Positions 17,396 through 28,851 of a stretch of DNA of 64,000 nt are shown here, in pieces; position 1 is the first letter of the stretch, and the number at the start of each line of letters is the position of its first letter. The position numbers and the translations under genes were made by a program. Source of the DNA: Bacteroidia bacterium (GTDB taxonomy: Bacteria > Bacteroidota > Bacteroidia > UKL13-3); assembly GCA_020049855.1 (NCBI GenBank), contig JAGVLJ010000001.1, positions 62,001 to 126,000 on the forward strand. The letters are read 5' to 3'. The notes beneath the pieces were generated by a model that did not search any database, had not been told where the DNA came from, and saw only the letters and a program-made list of their open reading frames with translations.

Positions 17396-20300
17396 ATGAA
17401 TAAAGCCAGCAGCAAAGCAACCAAAAAAGAACAAGCCGGATTAAGGTTTGAGCGCTTCTACACTCAGAATGGTGTAAGTCCCTACGACATGTTCGAGTAC
17501 GACCTCCGAACCTCTGTAATTAAAAACCCCTCGGGAGAGAAGGTATTTGAAATGACGAATGTAGAAGTACCTAAAGGATGGAGTCAGGTGGCAACCGATA
17601 TCCTTGCCCAAAAGTATTTCCGCAAAGCAGGAGTGCCGCAACCAGACGGAAGTCTTGGCGCGGAAACTTCTATTAAACAAGTGGCGCACCGTATGGCAAA
17701 TTGCTGGCGTGTATGGGGCGAACAATACGGATACTTTAACAGCACCGAAGATGCTCAGGTGTTTTATGAAGAGCTCGTATATACCTTAGTTAACCAAAGC
17801 TGCGCGCCCAACTCTCCGCAGTGGTTCAACACCGGGCTGCATAGTTCATATGGCATTACCGGCAAACCACAGGGACACTATTATGTAGACCAACGCACCG
17901 GCAAGTTAGAGAAATCAACTTCGGCCTACGAGCGTCCGCAGCCTCATGCCTGCTTTATATTAAGTGTAGATGATGATTTGGTAAACGAAGGCGGTATCAT
18001 GGATCTGTGGGTGCGTGAAGCACGTATTTTTAAATATGGCTCAGGTGTGGGTACCAACTTCTCGCGCATTCGCGGTGAAGGCGAAAAACTTTCGGGTGGC
18101 GGAACCTCGTCAGGCCTTATGAGTTTTTTGAAAATTGGCGACCGCGCTGCCGGGGCCATCAAATCGGGTGGAACCACCAGACGTGCCGCCAAAATGGTAT
18201 GCCTGGATTTAGATCACCCCGAAATTGAAAAATTCATTAACTGGAAAAAAGACGAAGAGAAAAAAGTAGCTGCCCTGATTGCAGCCGGATATCCGAGTGA
18301 TTACGAAGGAGAGGCATATGCCACCGTATCGGGACAAAACTCCAACAACTCGGTGCGTATACCAAACGAATTTTTCAATGCACTCGAAGAAGGAAAAGAC
18401 TGGGAACTGAAAGGCCGCAGCAACGGGGAAACCATGAAAACGATTCCTGCAAAAAAATTGTGGGATATGATTGGTGATGCGGCATGGGCCTGTGCCGACC
18501 CCGGTGTACAATACGACTCTACCATTAACGAATGGCATACCTGCCCCGAAGGCGGACGCATCAATGCCTCCAACCCTTGCTCGGAGTATATGTTCCTCGA
18601 TAATACCGCTTGTAACCTGGCCTCATTAAACCTGATGAAATTTTTCAATGAAAACACGCTGGAGTTTGATGTAAAAGGATTTGAACAAACGGTTCGCCTG
18701 TGGACCACTGTACTCGAAATTTCGGTACTCATGGCTCAGTTCCCTTCAAAAGAAGTGGCACAACTATCTTATGAATACCGTACACTTGGTTTGGGCTATG
18801 CCAATCTGGGTTCTATGCTTATGGTAGCCGGTATTCCTTACGATAGTGATAAAGCCTATGCCCTGTGTGGTGCCATTACTGCTATTCTGAATGGGGTTGC
18901 TTACGAAACTTCGGCCGAGATGGCCAAATACCTCGGACCATTCCCTAAATACAAAGAAAATAAAAAACACATGTTGCGCGTAATGCACAACCACCGCTTT
19001 GCCGCCTATAATGCTACCGATGCCTACGAAGGGCTTTCGATTAAACCCGTTGGTATTGACCCGAAACACTGCCCAGATTACTTATTGAAAGCCGCCTGCA
19101 ACTCGTGGGATCGTGCCGTACAATTAGGAGAGAAATACGGATACCGCAATGCACAAGCTACGGTAATTGCTCCTACCGGAACTATCGGGCTGGTAATGGA
19201 TTGTGATACTACCGGTATTGAACCCGACTTTGCCTTGGTGAAATTCAAAAAACTTTCCGGTGGCGGGTATTTCAAAATAATTAACCAGTCAGTGCCCGCT
19301 GCCCTTAAAAACCTAGGTTACACTGAAAAGCAGATTAAGGAAATTATTGCCTATGCAACCGGAAGTGCCACGCTTAAGGGTGCTCCGGGTATTAACCCCG
19401 AAACACTAGCTGCCCGAGGATTTACGCAGGAAGAAATTGAGAAATTAGACAAAGCCGCTTCAGGAGCCTTTGAAATTGGTTTTGCATTCAACGTGTGGAC
19501 AGTAGGCGAAGAGTGTTTACAACGCCTTGGTTTTACTGCTGACGAATACAATACCAATAACTTTAACCTGCTGCGTAAGCTTGGTTTTACAAAAGCTGAA
19601 ATTGAAGCTGCCAACGATTTTATCTGCGGAACAATGACCGTAGAAGGCGCCCCCCATTTAAAAGATGAACACCTGCCCGTATTTGACTGTGCCAATAAGT
19701 GTGGTAAAAAAGGAGAGCGTTACATCCATGCCTATGGGCACATTCGCATGATGGCTGCCGCACAACCATTCCTCTCGGGAGCTATTTCAAAAACCATCAA
19801 CCTGCCCAACGAAGCAACGGTGGAAGAAATAAAATCGTGTTACGAGATGAGCTGGAAACTTGGATTGAAAGCCAATGCCCTTTACCGTGACGGATGTAAA
19901 CTCTCACAACCGCTCAGCAACAAAAGTGATGTGAAAGACGAAGAAGATGTGCAGGAAGTAGTAGAAAATGTATTGGGACAGGATGCCAACAAACCGGTAG
20001 GCGAATTAACAGCCGATCAGGTACTGGATGCCGCACAAGCCATCTTAAACCGCAGCCAGGATACCGACTTTAAACGCAAACTGGCCCGCATAGTAGAGCG
20101 CAAAGCTCTGCCCTCAAAACGCAGTGGCTTTACACAGAAAGCAACTGTGGGCGGACAAACCATTTTTGTACGCACCGGTGAATACGAAGACGGAACATTA
20201 GGAGAAATTTTCATTGACTTGCACAAAGAAGGTGCTTCTTTCCGCTCGCTGATGAACTGTTTTGCCATTGCTGTTTCCATTGGTATGCAATACGGAGTTC

Positions 20301-20746
20301 CGCTGGAAGAGTTTGTAGAGAAATTTACCTTCACCCGCTTTGAACCAAGCGGCATGGTGCAGGGACATGACAACATCAAAAACTCTACTTCTATTGTAGA
20401 TTATATGTTCCGCTTATTAGGATTTGAATACCTTGGCCGCACCGACCTGGTACAGGTGCCTCCGGTAGAAAATCCGGTAGCGAAAAAGCAAGCCGAACAA
20501 GCCGCCAAACAGGTTGCCATTACCATGACCAAAGCACAGCCGATAGCCACTGTTACCCCTGCTCCGGTGAGCAATGCTGAAAAAACCGTGAGCAGCACAC
20601 CCACAGCACAGCTTGATCAAACCCAGGAATACATGAGCAGCATGCAAAGCGATGCGCCTCCGTGCAACGTATGCGGGCATATCACCCTGCGCAGCGGCAC
20701 CTGCTACAAATGTTTAAACTGCGGCAATAGTATGGGATGTAGTTAA
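17396..20746 (+). CDS. nrdJ: vitamin B12-dependent (class II) ribonucleotide reductase
   Basis: 1116 aa; [32 protein letters not shown]-terminal [27 protein letters not shown]. Confidence 0.95.
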   Translation: MNKASSKATKKEQAGLRFERFYTQNGVSPYDMFEYDLRTSVIKNPSGEKVFEMTNVEVPKGWSQVATDILAQKYFRKAGVPQPDGSLGAETSIKQVAHRMANCWRVWGEQYGYFNSTEDAQVFYEELVYTLVNQSCAPNSPQWFNTGLHSSYGITGKPQGHYYVDQRTGKLEKSTSAYERPQPHACFILSVDDDLVNEGGIMDLWVREARIFKYGSGVGTNFSRIRGEGEKLSGGGTSSGLMSFLKIGDRAAGAIKSGGTTRRAAKMVCLDLDHPEIEKFINWKKDEEKKVAALIAAGYPSDYEGEAYATVSGQNSNNSVRIPNEFFNALEEGKDWELKGRSNGETMKTIPAKKLWDMIGDAAWACADPGVQYDSTINEWHTCPEGGRINASNPCSEYMFLDNTACNLASLNLMKFFNENTLEFDVKGFEQTVRLWTTVLEISVLMAQFPSKEVAQLSYEYRTLGLGYANLGSMLMVAGIPYDSDKAYALCGAITAILNGVAYETSAEMAKYLGPFPKYKENKKHMLRVMHNHRFAAYNATDAYEGLSIKPVGIDPKHCPDYLLKAACNSWDRAVQLGEKYGYRNAQATVIAPTGTIGLVMDCDTTGIEPDFALVKFKKLSGGGYFKIINQSVPAALKNLGYTEKQIKEIIAYATGSATLKGAPGINPETLAARGFTQEEIEKLDKAASGAFEIGFAFNVWTVGEECLQRLGFTADEYNTNNFNLLRKLGFTKAEIEAANDFICGTMTVEGAPHLKDEHLPVFDCANKCGKKGERYIHAYGHIRMMAAAQPFLSGAISKTINLPNEATVEEIKSCYEMSWKLGLKANALYRDGCKLSQPLSNKSDVKDEEDVQEVVENVLGQDANKPVGELTADQVLDAAQAILNRSQDTDFKRKLARIVERKALPSKRSGFTQKATVGGQTIFVRTGEYEDGTLGEIFIDLHKEGASFRSLMNCFAIAVSIGMQYGVPLEEFVEKFTFTRFEPSGMVQGHDNIKNSTSIVDYMFRLLGFEYLGRTDLVQVPPVENPVAKKQAEQAAKQVAITMTKAQPIATVTPAPVSNAEKTVSSTPTAQLDQTQEYMSSMQSDAPPCNVCGHITLRSGTCYKCLNCGNSMGCS

Positions 20747-20769
20747 CCAATAGCTTTTCTATACAATAC

Positions 20770-20803
20770 AAAGCCATCTCCGGCCAACGGGGGTGGCTTT
20801 TTT
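20770..20803 (+). terminator. rho-independent terminator after nrdJ
   Basis: AAAGCCA...TGGCTTTTTT hairpin. Confidence 0.65.
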
Positions 20804-20904
20804 ATTCCGTGAGCTTCAAGCAAAAGAGTCTCCGCACATTCAATAAAAAACACCCGCCATTACTGACGGATGCCCGATGTATTGAATGAAGGGTTTAGGT
20901 TGTT

Positions 20905-22236
20905 TTACTGCAACAGTATTTTTTGTACGCTCATTTGTCCGTTTGTTTTCGAAACCAGTAAATACATGCCGCGATTTACAGGAGCTACGTTCAGGTCGGT
21001 TTTTCCCTCTTCCAGTTTACCCGACAAAACTTCGGTTCCCATGAGGGTAAGTAATTGATAACTTCCGCTGCCGGCACTCACTACTGTAATGGTTTCTGTA
21101 GCCGGATTGGGGTAGTTGTAGAAGGTAATGGCATTAGCTACGGGCTCTATAGCCGTTGGGATAGTTGGCGTATAGGTGAAAAGAATGTGGCCACGGTATA
21201 ACAGGGAACCGCCTCCAATTCCAAAATAAATTTGTACCGAATCCGGATTTCCTGCAGCATTTAAAAAGTAAATAGATGAATCGGCAAAACCGCCTTGAAC
21301 GTCAGTTCTTCTGACGCTTCTCATTCTGTTTCCGTTTTGTAACACAAATGCATCATAAAAGTAAGCCGATTGAAGGCCGGAGCCACTGTATCGCTGTTCG
21401 TCTATTTTATCCAGTTTGCCGTTGCCGTCATACTGGAATGAGCGTTTCATAAACTCATACAGGCTGTCTTTATATTGCAGATAGTTTACGGCAGCAAACG
21501 TACTGAACCTTGTCATTCGATTTTGCCCATCATATTCGTATACTATTTTGCTCATTTTAGCCGTATCCCCAAAAGCAGTAAGGGCTGATAATACACCCGT
21601 CAGATTTGTTCCGCTGTATTCATAGTACTCGGTAAAATTAGCCGGCACTTGATAGGTTCCACCGGTTCCTTTAATATAAGAACTCCTTTTGGTTATTTTA
21701 CCCAAGCCATTGTACTCAATGCTGTCAACCCAAATACTTACCTGATCAGGTGGGGTACCTGATGAAAACGTGTCGGTATAATTGATGTAAACAGGCTTTC
21801 CGCTGGCATTATATCCTACATTGTAAACCATTGTAGCTTTTGTTGATCCGGGATTTGACCCCTTGCTGCTTTGCCATAAAGAGGTTATCCGCTGATTAGC
21901 ATCATAAGTTGTTACATAATTATCACTATCCTGATTGGCCCAGCTTCCCGAGTTGTAATAGTAATTAAAAAAACCGGTCAGATTGCCTTTTCCGTCCCTG
22001 CCGGTAATACTTTTGGCTGAATTCGTATAAACTCCAGTTGTATAGCTTTGAGAAAGAGCCTCAACATAGCCATTATAAACCATAAAATTAATTAGGGAAA
22101 AATACGGATCGTTCACCGTATTTCCTGCAGATATTAATACCGTCCCTACCGCAGTAGAGTACTGTGCATTGCTAAATCCGCAAAAAAGAAATAAAAAGAA
22201 ATAAAGGGTAAGTTTTACTTTCATTTGACTAGTCAA
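20905..22236 (-). CDS. secreted protein with T9SS type A C-terminal sorting domain
   Basis: Signal peptide; C-terminal FYNYPNPATETITVVSAGSGSYQLLTLMGTEVLSGKLEEGKTDLNVAPVNRGMYLLVSKTNGQMSVQKILLQ. Confidence 0.85.
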   Translation of the reverse strand: MTSQMKVKLTLYFFLFLFCGFSNAQYSTAVGTVLISAGNTVNDPYFSLINFMVYNGYVEALSQSYTTGVYTNSAKSITGRDGKGNLTGFFNYYYNSGSWANQDSDNYVTTYDANQRITSLWQSSKGSNPGSTKATMVYNVGYNASGKPVYINYTDTFSSGTPPDQVSIWVDSIEYNGLGKITKRSSYIKGTGGTYQVPANFTEYYEYSGTNLTGVLSALTAFGDTAKMSKIVYEYDGQNRMTRFSTFAAVNYLQYKDSLYEFMKRSFQYDGNGKLDKIDEQRYSGSGLQSAYFYDAFVLQNGNRMRSVRRTDVQGGFADSSIYFLNAAGNPDSVQIYFGIGGGSLLYRGHILFTYTPTIPTAIEPVANAITFYNYPNPATETITVVSAGSGSYQLLTLMGTEVLSGKLEEGKTDLNVAPVNRGMYLLVSKTNGQMSVQKILLQ

Positions 22237-22393
22237 TAATTTGATGCAAGATAGTTTTTGATAAAACCAACGCGACTACCATAAAATACGTAATTTATCG
22301 ACCAATCTACTTTTTTATGTGTCTCATTCTTCGGATTTCCCTACTCTTTTCTGGTTTTTTTGCCCTATTTTCGCCCTCAAATCCCGGGTAATT

Positions 22394-22741
22394 ATGTACA
22401 ACGAACAATACAACAAAAAAGTAAGTGAGCTGCGCAAGCTGGTTAGTTATGAGCAATTAGATATTGAAAAAATTGTTTCGCTCATGAAGGAAATCCGCGA
22501 AATAGTTAAATCGGTAGGAGACCCGCTGGTAGTAAAAACCCTTCGTCTGGCTTATGAAAATATTGAAGCCAACAAAGAGCTGGCTATTGAATACCTCGAA
22601 GATCAAGAAGACTTGAACAACCTCGAGTATTTTATTGATCTGCTCAAAGATGCCCAGAACAAATACAACCGTGACGAGATAGAGGATATTATGTATGCTT
22701 TACTCGGCATTCCGCGCCCCCAGGCCGAGGAAGGGGAATAA
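22394..22741 (+). CDS. conserved hypothetical protein
   Basis: MYNEQYNKKVSELRKLVSYEQLDIEKI..., helical; start likely 22394. Confidence 0.65.
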   Translation: MYNEQYNKKVSELRKLVSYEQLDIEKIVSLMKEIREIVKSVGDPLVVKTLRLAYENIEANKELAIEYLEDQEDLNNLEYFIDLLKDAQNKYNRDEIEDIMYALLGIPRPQAEEGE

Positions 22742-22747
22742 AGTACC

Positions 22748-23392
22748 ATGCTTCACAACCTCTCCGAAAACAACTCGCTCATCAATCAGTTTGTTGCGGA
22801 ACTTCGAAATATTAACCTGCAAAAAGACCGGTTTCGCTTTCGCAAAAACATTGAAAGAATAGGAGAAATTTGTGCGTATGAACTAAGCAAAACACTGGTC
22901 TGGAAAAAAGAAATTATTACCACCCCTTTAGGAAAAAAAGAAATGCCCGTATTGGCCGAACAGCCCGTATTGGCAACCATTCTTAGAGCAGGATTGCCCC
23001 TACACTACGGCATCACCAACTATTTCAGCGAGGCCGATAATTGTTTTATTTCGGCTTATCGCAAACACCGCGCTGACGGCAGTTTTGATATTGTGGTAGA
23101 GTATTTAGCTTCACCCTCGCTCAACAAGCGCATTGTGATTTTGGCAGACCCCATGCTGGCCTCAGGGCAATCGGTTGTTTTAAGCTATCAGGCCATGCTG
23201 CGCAACGGGATCCCAAAAGAACTGCATATTGTAAACCTCATTGGCAGCAGCACTGGTGTGGCCTACGTGCAACAACATTTGCCGCATGCTCATATCTGGA
23301 TTGCTGCCATTGACGATGAACTAAACAATAAGGGATATATAGTTCCTGGGCTGGGCGATGCCGGAGACCTTTCGTTCGGAGAAAAACTTTAA
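22748..23392 (+). CDS. upp: uracil phosphoribosyltransferase
   Basis: PVLATILRAGLPLHYG, VILADPMLASGQSVVLSYQAML, GYIVPGLGDAGDLSFGEKL. Confidence 0.9.
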   Translation: MLHNLSENNSLINQFVAELRNINLQKDRFRFRKNIERIGEICAYELSKTLVWKKEIITTPLGKKEMPVLAEQPVLATILRAGLPLHYGITNYFSEADNCFISAYRKHRADGSFDIVVEYLASPSLNKRIVILADPMLASGQSVVLSYQAMLRNGIPKELHIVNLIGSSTGVAYVQQHLPHAHIWIAAIDDELNNKGYIVPGLGDAGDLSFGEKL

Positions 23393-23397
23393 GTAAC

Positions 23398-24093
23398 ATG
23401 CCCGCTTATCGGCACATCTTTTTCGATCTCGATCATACCCTTTGGGACTTTCATAAAAACTCGGAAGAAACGCTCCATGAGTTGTACCACTCATTTAATC
23501 TTACAAATCTTGGGGCAAAGAGTGCCATCGCGTTTATTGATTCGTATAAAGAAATTAACCATCGCCTGTGGAACGATTACCATAATGGCATCATCACCAA
23601 AGAAGAACTGCGAAACAGGCGGTTCAGAGATACATTTACCGACTGTGGCATTAACGGGGAACAAATAGCCGATACTTTTGGAAACGAATACCTGCACATC
23701 TCTCCCACCAAGCCGCATCTGTTCCCAAATGCGGTACAAGCACTTGAATACCTAGATGCCAAATACACCATGAGTATTATCACAAATGGGTTTGCTGAAG
23801 TACAACTTGTAAAACTGAAACACGCTCGTATTGAACATTTTTTTACACATATTTTTATCAGTGAAATAATAGGGTATCAAAAACCAGATGTACGCATTTT
23901 TGAGCATGCCACAAAAACCCTCGAAGTAAAACCTTCACAAACTATCATGGTGGGTGACAACTTTGCCACTGATATTGTGGGGGCTATTCGTGCGGGCATT
24001 GATCATATTTATTTTAACCCCGAACATATACCTCACAACCTTTCAGTACAAAAAGAAATTACCGACTTGAACGAATTAATCTTGTTGTTATGA
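23398..24093 (+). CDS. HAD hydrolase, YjjG-like noncanonical pyrimidine nucleotidase
   Basis: FFDLDHTLWDF, MSIITNGFAEVQ, IGYQKPDVRIFEHA, MVGDNFATDIVGA. Confidence 0.9.
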   Translation: MPAYRHIFFDLDHTLWDFHKNSEETLHELYHSFNLTNLGAKSAIAFIDSYKEINHRLWNDYHNGIITKEELRNRRFRDTFTDCGINGEQIADTFGNEYLHISPTKPHLFPNAVQALEYLDAKYTMSIITNGFAEVQLVKLKHARIEHFFTHIFISEIIGYQKPDVRIFEHATKTLEVKPSQTIMVGDNFATDIVGAIRAGIDHIYFNPEHIPHNLSVQKEITDLNELILLL

Positions 24094-24575
24094 AAACAAT
24101 CATTCTCACCTTGTTTTTTTTCGCTCCGATTACGCTTTTTGCACAAGCCATTGAAGAGCGAACCGTAGATTTTATCACGCAGCTTATACAAAATAAAAGC
24201 GACACGGTTTATGTCATTAATTTCTGGGCCACCTGGTGTAAGCCCTGCATCGAAGAACTACCCGCTTTCCAAAAACTCGATTCGCTGTACAAAACAAAAA
24301 AAGTAAAAGTGATTTTATTTAGTCTTGATTCAAAAAAACAGGTGGGCGAAAATTTGATTCCTTTTTTAAAAAACAAAAATATTTCCTGCACGGTTTACAC
24401 CACCAATGTGGTGGATTTCAACAAACGCATTGACGAAATCTCTACCAATTGGTCGGGAGCTATTCCGGCCACACTTATTAGTGGAAAAACAAATACTGGT
24501 GTATTTTTTTTCGAAAAACCTGTTACCTTCGAAGAACTGGAAAAAATTATTCAACCCTTAATAACAAAGCCATGA
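24090..24575 (+). CDS. TlpA-like thioredoxin-fold protein
   Basis: VINFWATWCKPCIEELPAFQKLDS; ATGA overlap with the upstream gene. Confidence 0.88.
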   Translation: MKTIILTLFFFAPITLFAQAIEERTVDFITQLIQNKSDTVYVINFWATWCKPCIEELPAFQKLDSLYKTKKVKVILFSLDSKKQVGENLIPFLKNKNISCTVYTTNVVDFNKRIDEISTNWSGAIPATLISGKTNTGVFFFEKPVTFEELEKIIQPLITKP

Positions 24576-25183
24576 AACATGTGTTGTTTTTCTTAATGCT
24601 GTTTGTTCCTGTATGGATAGTGAGTGCACAGCAGGACATTGGTTACAAACCCGGTGACATAGCACGAGATTTCAGCTTGAAAAACACTGACGGAAAAATG
24701 GTTTCACTGGCGCAGTATAAAACTGCCAAAGGATTTATAGTGGTGTTTACATGCAACCACTGCCCTTTTGCCAAAGCCTACGAAGAACGTATTATAGCTC
24801 TCGATAAAAAATATGCCTCTTTAGGATACCCGGTTGTTGCCATCAACCCAAACGATGCTAAAGCAGAACCCGAAGATTCGTTTGAAAATATGGTAGCACG
24901 GGCAAAAGAAAAAAATTATCCTTTTCCTTATCTGCTTGACGAAACTCAGGAAATTGCCAAAGCCTATGGTGCTAAACGTACCCCTCATATTTACATTTTG
25001 AACAAGGACGAAAAAAGTGGGCTTAAAGTAATGTACATAGGCGCCATTGACGATAATTTTGATGATGCCACTGCCGTAAAAGCCAAATATGCCGAAGACG
25101 CACTACAGGCGCTGCTAAACGGACAGCAGCCAACCACTACCACCACTAAAGCCATTGGCTGCGGGATTAAGTGGAAGAAATAA
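24572..25183 (+). CDS. thioredoxin-family/redoxin protein
   Basis: DFSLKNTDGKMVSLAQYKTAKGFIVVFTCNHCPFAKAYEERI. Confidence 0.88.
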   Translation: MKHVLFFLMLFVPVWIVSAQQDIGYKPGDIARDFSLKNTDGKMVSLAQYKTAKGFIVVFTCNHCPFAKAYEERIIALDKKYASLGYPVVAINPNDAKAEPEDSFENMVARAKEKNYPFPYLLDETQEIAKAYGAKRTPHIYILNKDEKSGLKVMYIGAIDDNFDDATAVKAKYAEDALQALLNGQQPTTTTTKAIGCGIKWKK

Positions 25184-25364
25184 CTCGCTTGGCACATCAA
25201 AGGTTTACCGAGGCGACACACACCCGCAAATCATTTGTCTAGTCTACTTCAAACCTAAAACATTTCCCTATACCCCTACTTGGCTTGCGTGCCGCAAGTA
25301 TAAATTATAACTATAGCCTCCGGATATCTCTGTTTCACACTAACCGTTGCGTTTCATGTGGCCC

Positions 25365-26762
25365 TCACTTAAACTCATAACATCCTATATCGGGCTGGGC
25401 ATCGCGTGGGTCTCCGTCAAAATCTATCGTTATACCCAACGAAAATCCCTTATTGATGCTGGGCGAAGTAGCGGATAGATGAAAATCATTTTTACTAAAA
25501 TTTTTATACAACGGATCCAGATTTAAAATATTGTTTTGCCCTGCTGGTACTACTCCGTCCTTTTTCTGCTTTATAAGGCAATAGCTCATTACAGCCACAA
25601 TAGTACCCGCCCCACTTGTATTTAATTCTACCTCATCATCCTCGCTCCCGTCAATAATGCAATTAACAATGTTGTAGGTAAGTGGGTTAGCAATTTTGGG
25701 GCTTCCTTCTGGTTCGAAGTCGGCATTGCTTAGATAAAACGAGGGATCGGTGCGACCCATAAAATTATTGTAGCCCGAGAAGGTGCAATGAAGTAGGGTG
25801 TAATTGCCTCCCAGCTCGCCCACAAACGAGTATTTACCCATATTGTACACCAGACAGTTTATGGCTTTAATGGTGGCTGTGTAACCTGCCAGTCCGGCCC
25901 CCGACATATTGCGAATGATGGTGTGTTGTATGTTCAGATTTTCTATGCCGTTCACAGGTATCGAGTCGGCCTCTACGCCCACAATGCCATTTTTAATCAC
26001 GGCATAGGTAATTTTATTATTAATACTTTGCGGCAAAAGCCTCACCCCTACCCACTGCGAGGGTAGCTCTTTGTACTCATCTTCCAGACGGTCGCCCTGA
26101 AAAACAACCGGGTTGGCTTTGGTGCCTTTCACCTCCAATGTACCCCCTACGTAAAAGGTAGAGTTCACGTGCGAATAAATCTGTACCCCTTCTTCAATGG
26201 TGAGCTTGCATCCCTGCGGCACAATCACCGAGTTGTAAATCACATAGGGTTTATCGTTGGTCCAGGTGCTGTTACAGGCAATTTCTTCTCCGTTAAAATA
26301 GTGGGCGTCTTGCCCCCATCCTACCAATTGTACATCCTGCACATTGCCGTTGGTTTCAAACACCAGCGAGTCGTTTACAATAAATGGAATAAGGCCGGTG
26401 GTAGGGTCAATATAAAGCTGCACAAAAATAAAAAGGCTGTCCTTGCCGCGTATCTCGTAATCTTTTACCGCGGGGCCGGAAATACCGTCAATATTTATTT
26501 TAAAAAACGAAGAATAACTTTTAGCCACACGAATGCTGGTGCGCACCGCCCGCTTGTTGGGGTTATACACGCGCAGTTGTTTGGTAATGGAAGCGGGCTT
26601 GCCACCGCCCCCACCGGTAAACACGGTATCAAACAAAACGGTATCGAGCGAAAAACTGAGTTTAGCCGATGGGTCGTTGGTAAATAGCTCTTCCCTGCGG
26701 CACGAGCCCGATAACAAAGCCGATAACAGCAAAACAATACCTGCAAGATGTAGCTTACTCAT
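25365..26762 (-). CDS. secreted right-handed beta-helix/choice-of-anchor-type protein
   Basis: Lipoprotein-like N-terminus (LSGSCRREELFTND), repetitive beta-helix segments, DFDGDPRDAQPDIGCYEFK end; start likely 26762. Confidence 0.7.
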   Translation of the reverse strand: MSKLHLAGIVLLLSALLSGSCRREELFTNDPSAKLSFSLDTVLFDTVFTGGGGGKPASITKQLRVYNPNKRAVRTSIRVAKSYSSFFKINIDGISGPAVKDYEIRGKDSLFIFVQLYIDPTTGLIPFIVNDSLVFETNGNVQDVQLVGWGQDAHYFNGEEIACNSTWTNDKPYVIYNSVIVPQGCKLTIEEGVQIYSHVNSTFYVGGTLEVKGTKANPVVFQGDRLEDEYKELPSQWVGVRLLPQSINNKITYAVIKNGIVGVEADSIPVNGIENLNIQHTIIRNMSGAGLAGYTATIKAINCLVYNMGKYSFVGELGGNYTLLHCTFSGYNNFMGRTDPSFYLSNADFEPEGSPKIANPLTYNIVNCIIDGSEDDEVELNTSGAGTIVAVMSYCLIKQKKDGVVPAGQNNILNLDPLYKNFSKNDFHLSATSPSINKGFSLGITIDFDGDPRDAQPDIGCYEFK

Positions 26763-26872
26763 GGGTTGCAATAATACGCTAAAACGAAGAAATGGCGGGA
26801 ATATGATAGAGTAAGACATACATTCTGTTTTGATTTCAGGAGTTGCTATTACCCTTGGTTAAAGTTTACAGT

Positions 26873-27403
26873 ATGAAACTTGGAACATTGACTTTACTTT
26901 TACTGATTCCTTTTTTCTGCTTTGCCCTAAGGCCGGAGCGGAATTATATAATGACTCCGGACTCTTTTGGGAAAATCCCCTCCAAGTAACAAACAATTAT
27001 AACCCCCGACAGTACTCGGCTATTTTCGTGGGAATAATCCCTGCAATCCTTACCGCCCTTCAAAAGAAAGAATTGATTTTTTTATTGGTGACGGTCTAGT
27101 TTCTTCTCCGCTTCTAATCGAGGAAAGGCTGAAAAAGTTAAAAGATGCCGAGGTGCTTTTGCCTCCTGACATTGATAAATATGAAAGTCTTTTGAAAAAT
27201 TTGGATATGAAAATGCTTTTGATTGGAGGAAAACAAGATGTAATAACAACGAATGCCGATTGCACACAGAGGTTGGTAAAAATAAAAAGCGTAAACTTGT
27301 TGAATACGATGGCAACCATTTGCAGGGGTTTGGATTGATGCCTAAAGGTGGTGGACACGGGGAAGATTACATTAAACAAATCAAACTCTTTCTGGGCGTG
27401 TAA
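26873..27403 (+). pseudogene. degraded alpha/beta-hydrolase-like gene
   Basis: MKLGTLTLLLLIPFFCFALRPERNYIMTPDSFG (frame 2), MKMLLIGGKQDVITTNADCTQRL (frame 0), KRKLVEYDGNHLQGFGLMPKGGGHGEDYIKQIKLFLGV-stop (frame 2); collinear pieces broken by stops and frameshifts. Confidence 0.6.
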
Positions 27404-27452
27404 TTCTTTATTGAATCTGCTTATCTCATTAGTTGCTATCCTTGCTGTTTTC

Positions 27453-27482
27453 TTGGCTTTTAAAACTTTATCCCTAACTTTG
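27453..27482 (+). promoter_or_regulatory. predicted panD promoter
   Basis: TTG (27453-27455)-N19-TAACTTTG (27475-27482). Confidence 0.6.
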
Positions 27483-27492
27483 CGCGGTTTTT

Positions 27493-27840
27493 ATGCATAT
27501 ACAGTTACTTAAATCAAAGATTCACAGAGCCAAAATAACTCAGGCCGAGTTACATTATGTGGGCAGTATCACCATTGATGAGGCACTGATGGAAGCCGCC
27601 AACCTGATTGAACACGAAAAGGTGCAGGTGGTAAATATTAATAATGGCGAACGTCTGGAAACATACGTAATAAAAGGCGAACGCAACTCGGGCATCATTT
27701 GTATGAATGGCCCTGCCGCACGCAAAGCACAGGTGGGCGATTTGGTCATAGTGATTTCGTATGGCAGTATGGAATTTGAGGAAGCCAAAAAATACAAACC
27801 CATCAGCATCTACCCTGACGAAAACAATCGTTTAATTTAA
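27493..27840 (+). CDS. panD: aspartate 1-decarboxylase
   Basis: [30 protein letters not shown]...[33 protein letters not shown]. Confidence 0.95.
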   Translation: MHIQLLKSKIHRAKITQAELHYVGSITIDEALMEAANLIEHEKVQVVNINNGERLETYVIKGERNSGIICMNGPAARKAQVGDLVIVISYGSMEFEEAKKYKPISIYPDENNRLI

Positions 27841-27843
27841 GAT

Positions 27844-28851
27844 TTGAAAAATCTTAAACCCATCGTTCAATACCTCCTCGTCACCGCCATTGGCGCGTAT
27901 TTTCTCTACTTCGTTTTTAAAGACACCAACTGGAGCGATCAGTTTAAAAAAATAAAACAATCCGATTTTTCATGGCTTGCACTGGGCATGGGCATTGCGC
28001 TTGTGAGCCACTACCTGCGCGGATTAAGAGCCATCATGTTTTACGAGGCCCTTGGTTATACCGTATCGGTTAAAAACAGCGTGCTGGCTGTGTTGGTGGG
28101 CTATATGATGAACTATGTGATTCCCCGTGCCGGTGAGGTTTCGCGCTGTGCCGCTTTGAACAAAACAGATGATGTGCCGGTAGACAAATCGCTTGGAACG
28201 GTGGTAACCGAACGGGCTTTCGATTTACTCATTCTGCTCATTTTGCTGGTGGCGGTGTTTATCCTGCAATTTGACATGATGGAAACATACCTCACTGCCA
28301 GTCTGGGTGCATCGGGGCAGGCGGTTCCTCTTTGGCAAAATCCTAAAATTATTCTTTTGGCGCTGGCCCTTGCCGGATTGCTGTTGTTTATGGTGTTTCG
28401 CAAAAAACTGTTACAGCTCACATTGGTTCAAAAAATCATTTCGGTGTTAAAAGGCTTCAGCGAGGGGTTGCTCAGCATTCGTAAGGTAAAATCTCAGTGG
28501 CTGTTTGTACTTTATTCGTTTTCCATCTGGATATGTTATGTGCTGATGATGTATTTCTGCCTGTTTGCCATGCAGCCTACCGCGCATATCAATTTTGCCG
28601 GATGCCTCACCGTGTTTGCCATTGGCACCATTGGCATGGTCATTCCGGCTCCCGGAGCCGGTGCAGGCCCTTACCACGCAGCCATCATTTTCTCTTTAGG
28701 CTTTTTTGGTGTGGCTCCCGAAGATGCCAAAGCTTACGCCATATTGGTGCACGGGGCACAAATGGTTATTTTACTCACTTTGGGTGGCGTGGCATCGCTT
28801 ATGGTATTATCTTCACACCGCAAAAAACAATATGGGACATCACAGCCGTAA
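27844..28851 (+). CDS. lysylphosphatidylglycerol synthase TM region/flippase-like (UPF0104) membrane protein
   Basis: Multi-TM; LRGLRAIMFYEALG, NYVIPRAGEVSRCAAL, PAPGAGAGPYHAAI. Confidence 0.85.
   Translation: MKNLKPIVQYLLVTAIGAYFLYFVFKDTNWSDQFKKIKQSDFSWLALGMGIALVSHYLRGLRAIMFYEALGYTVSVKNSVLAVLVGYMMNYVIPRAGEVSRCAALNKTDDVPVDKSLGTVVTERAFDLLILLILLVAVFILQFDMMETYLTASLGASGQAVPLWQNPKIILLALALAGLLLFMVFRKKLLQLTLVQKIISVLKGFSEGLLSIRKVKSQWLFVLYSFSIWICYVLMMYFCLFAMQPTAHINFAGCLTVFAIGTIGMVIPAPGAGAGPYHAAIIFSLGFFGVAPEDAKAYAILVHGAQMVILLTLGGVASLMVLSSHRKKQYGTSQP

Noticed and set aside
28706-28831. N-terminal extension of rfaE2 overlapping the flippase-like gene
   Set aside because: Conserved rfaE2 sequence begins after 28832, where a good ATG exists; the upstream part is out-of-frame translation of the preceding gene.
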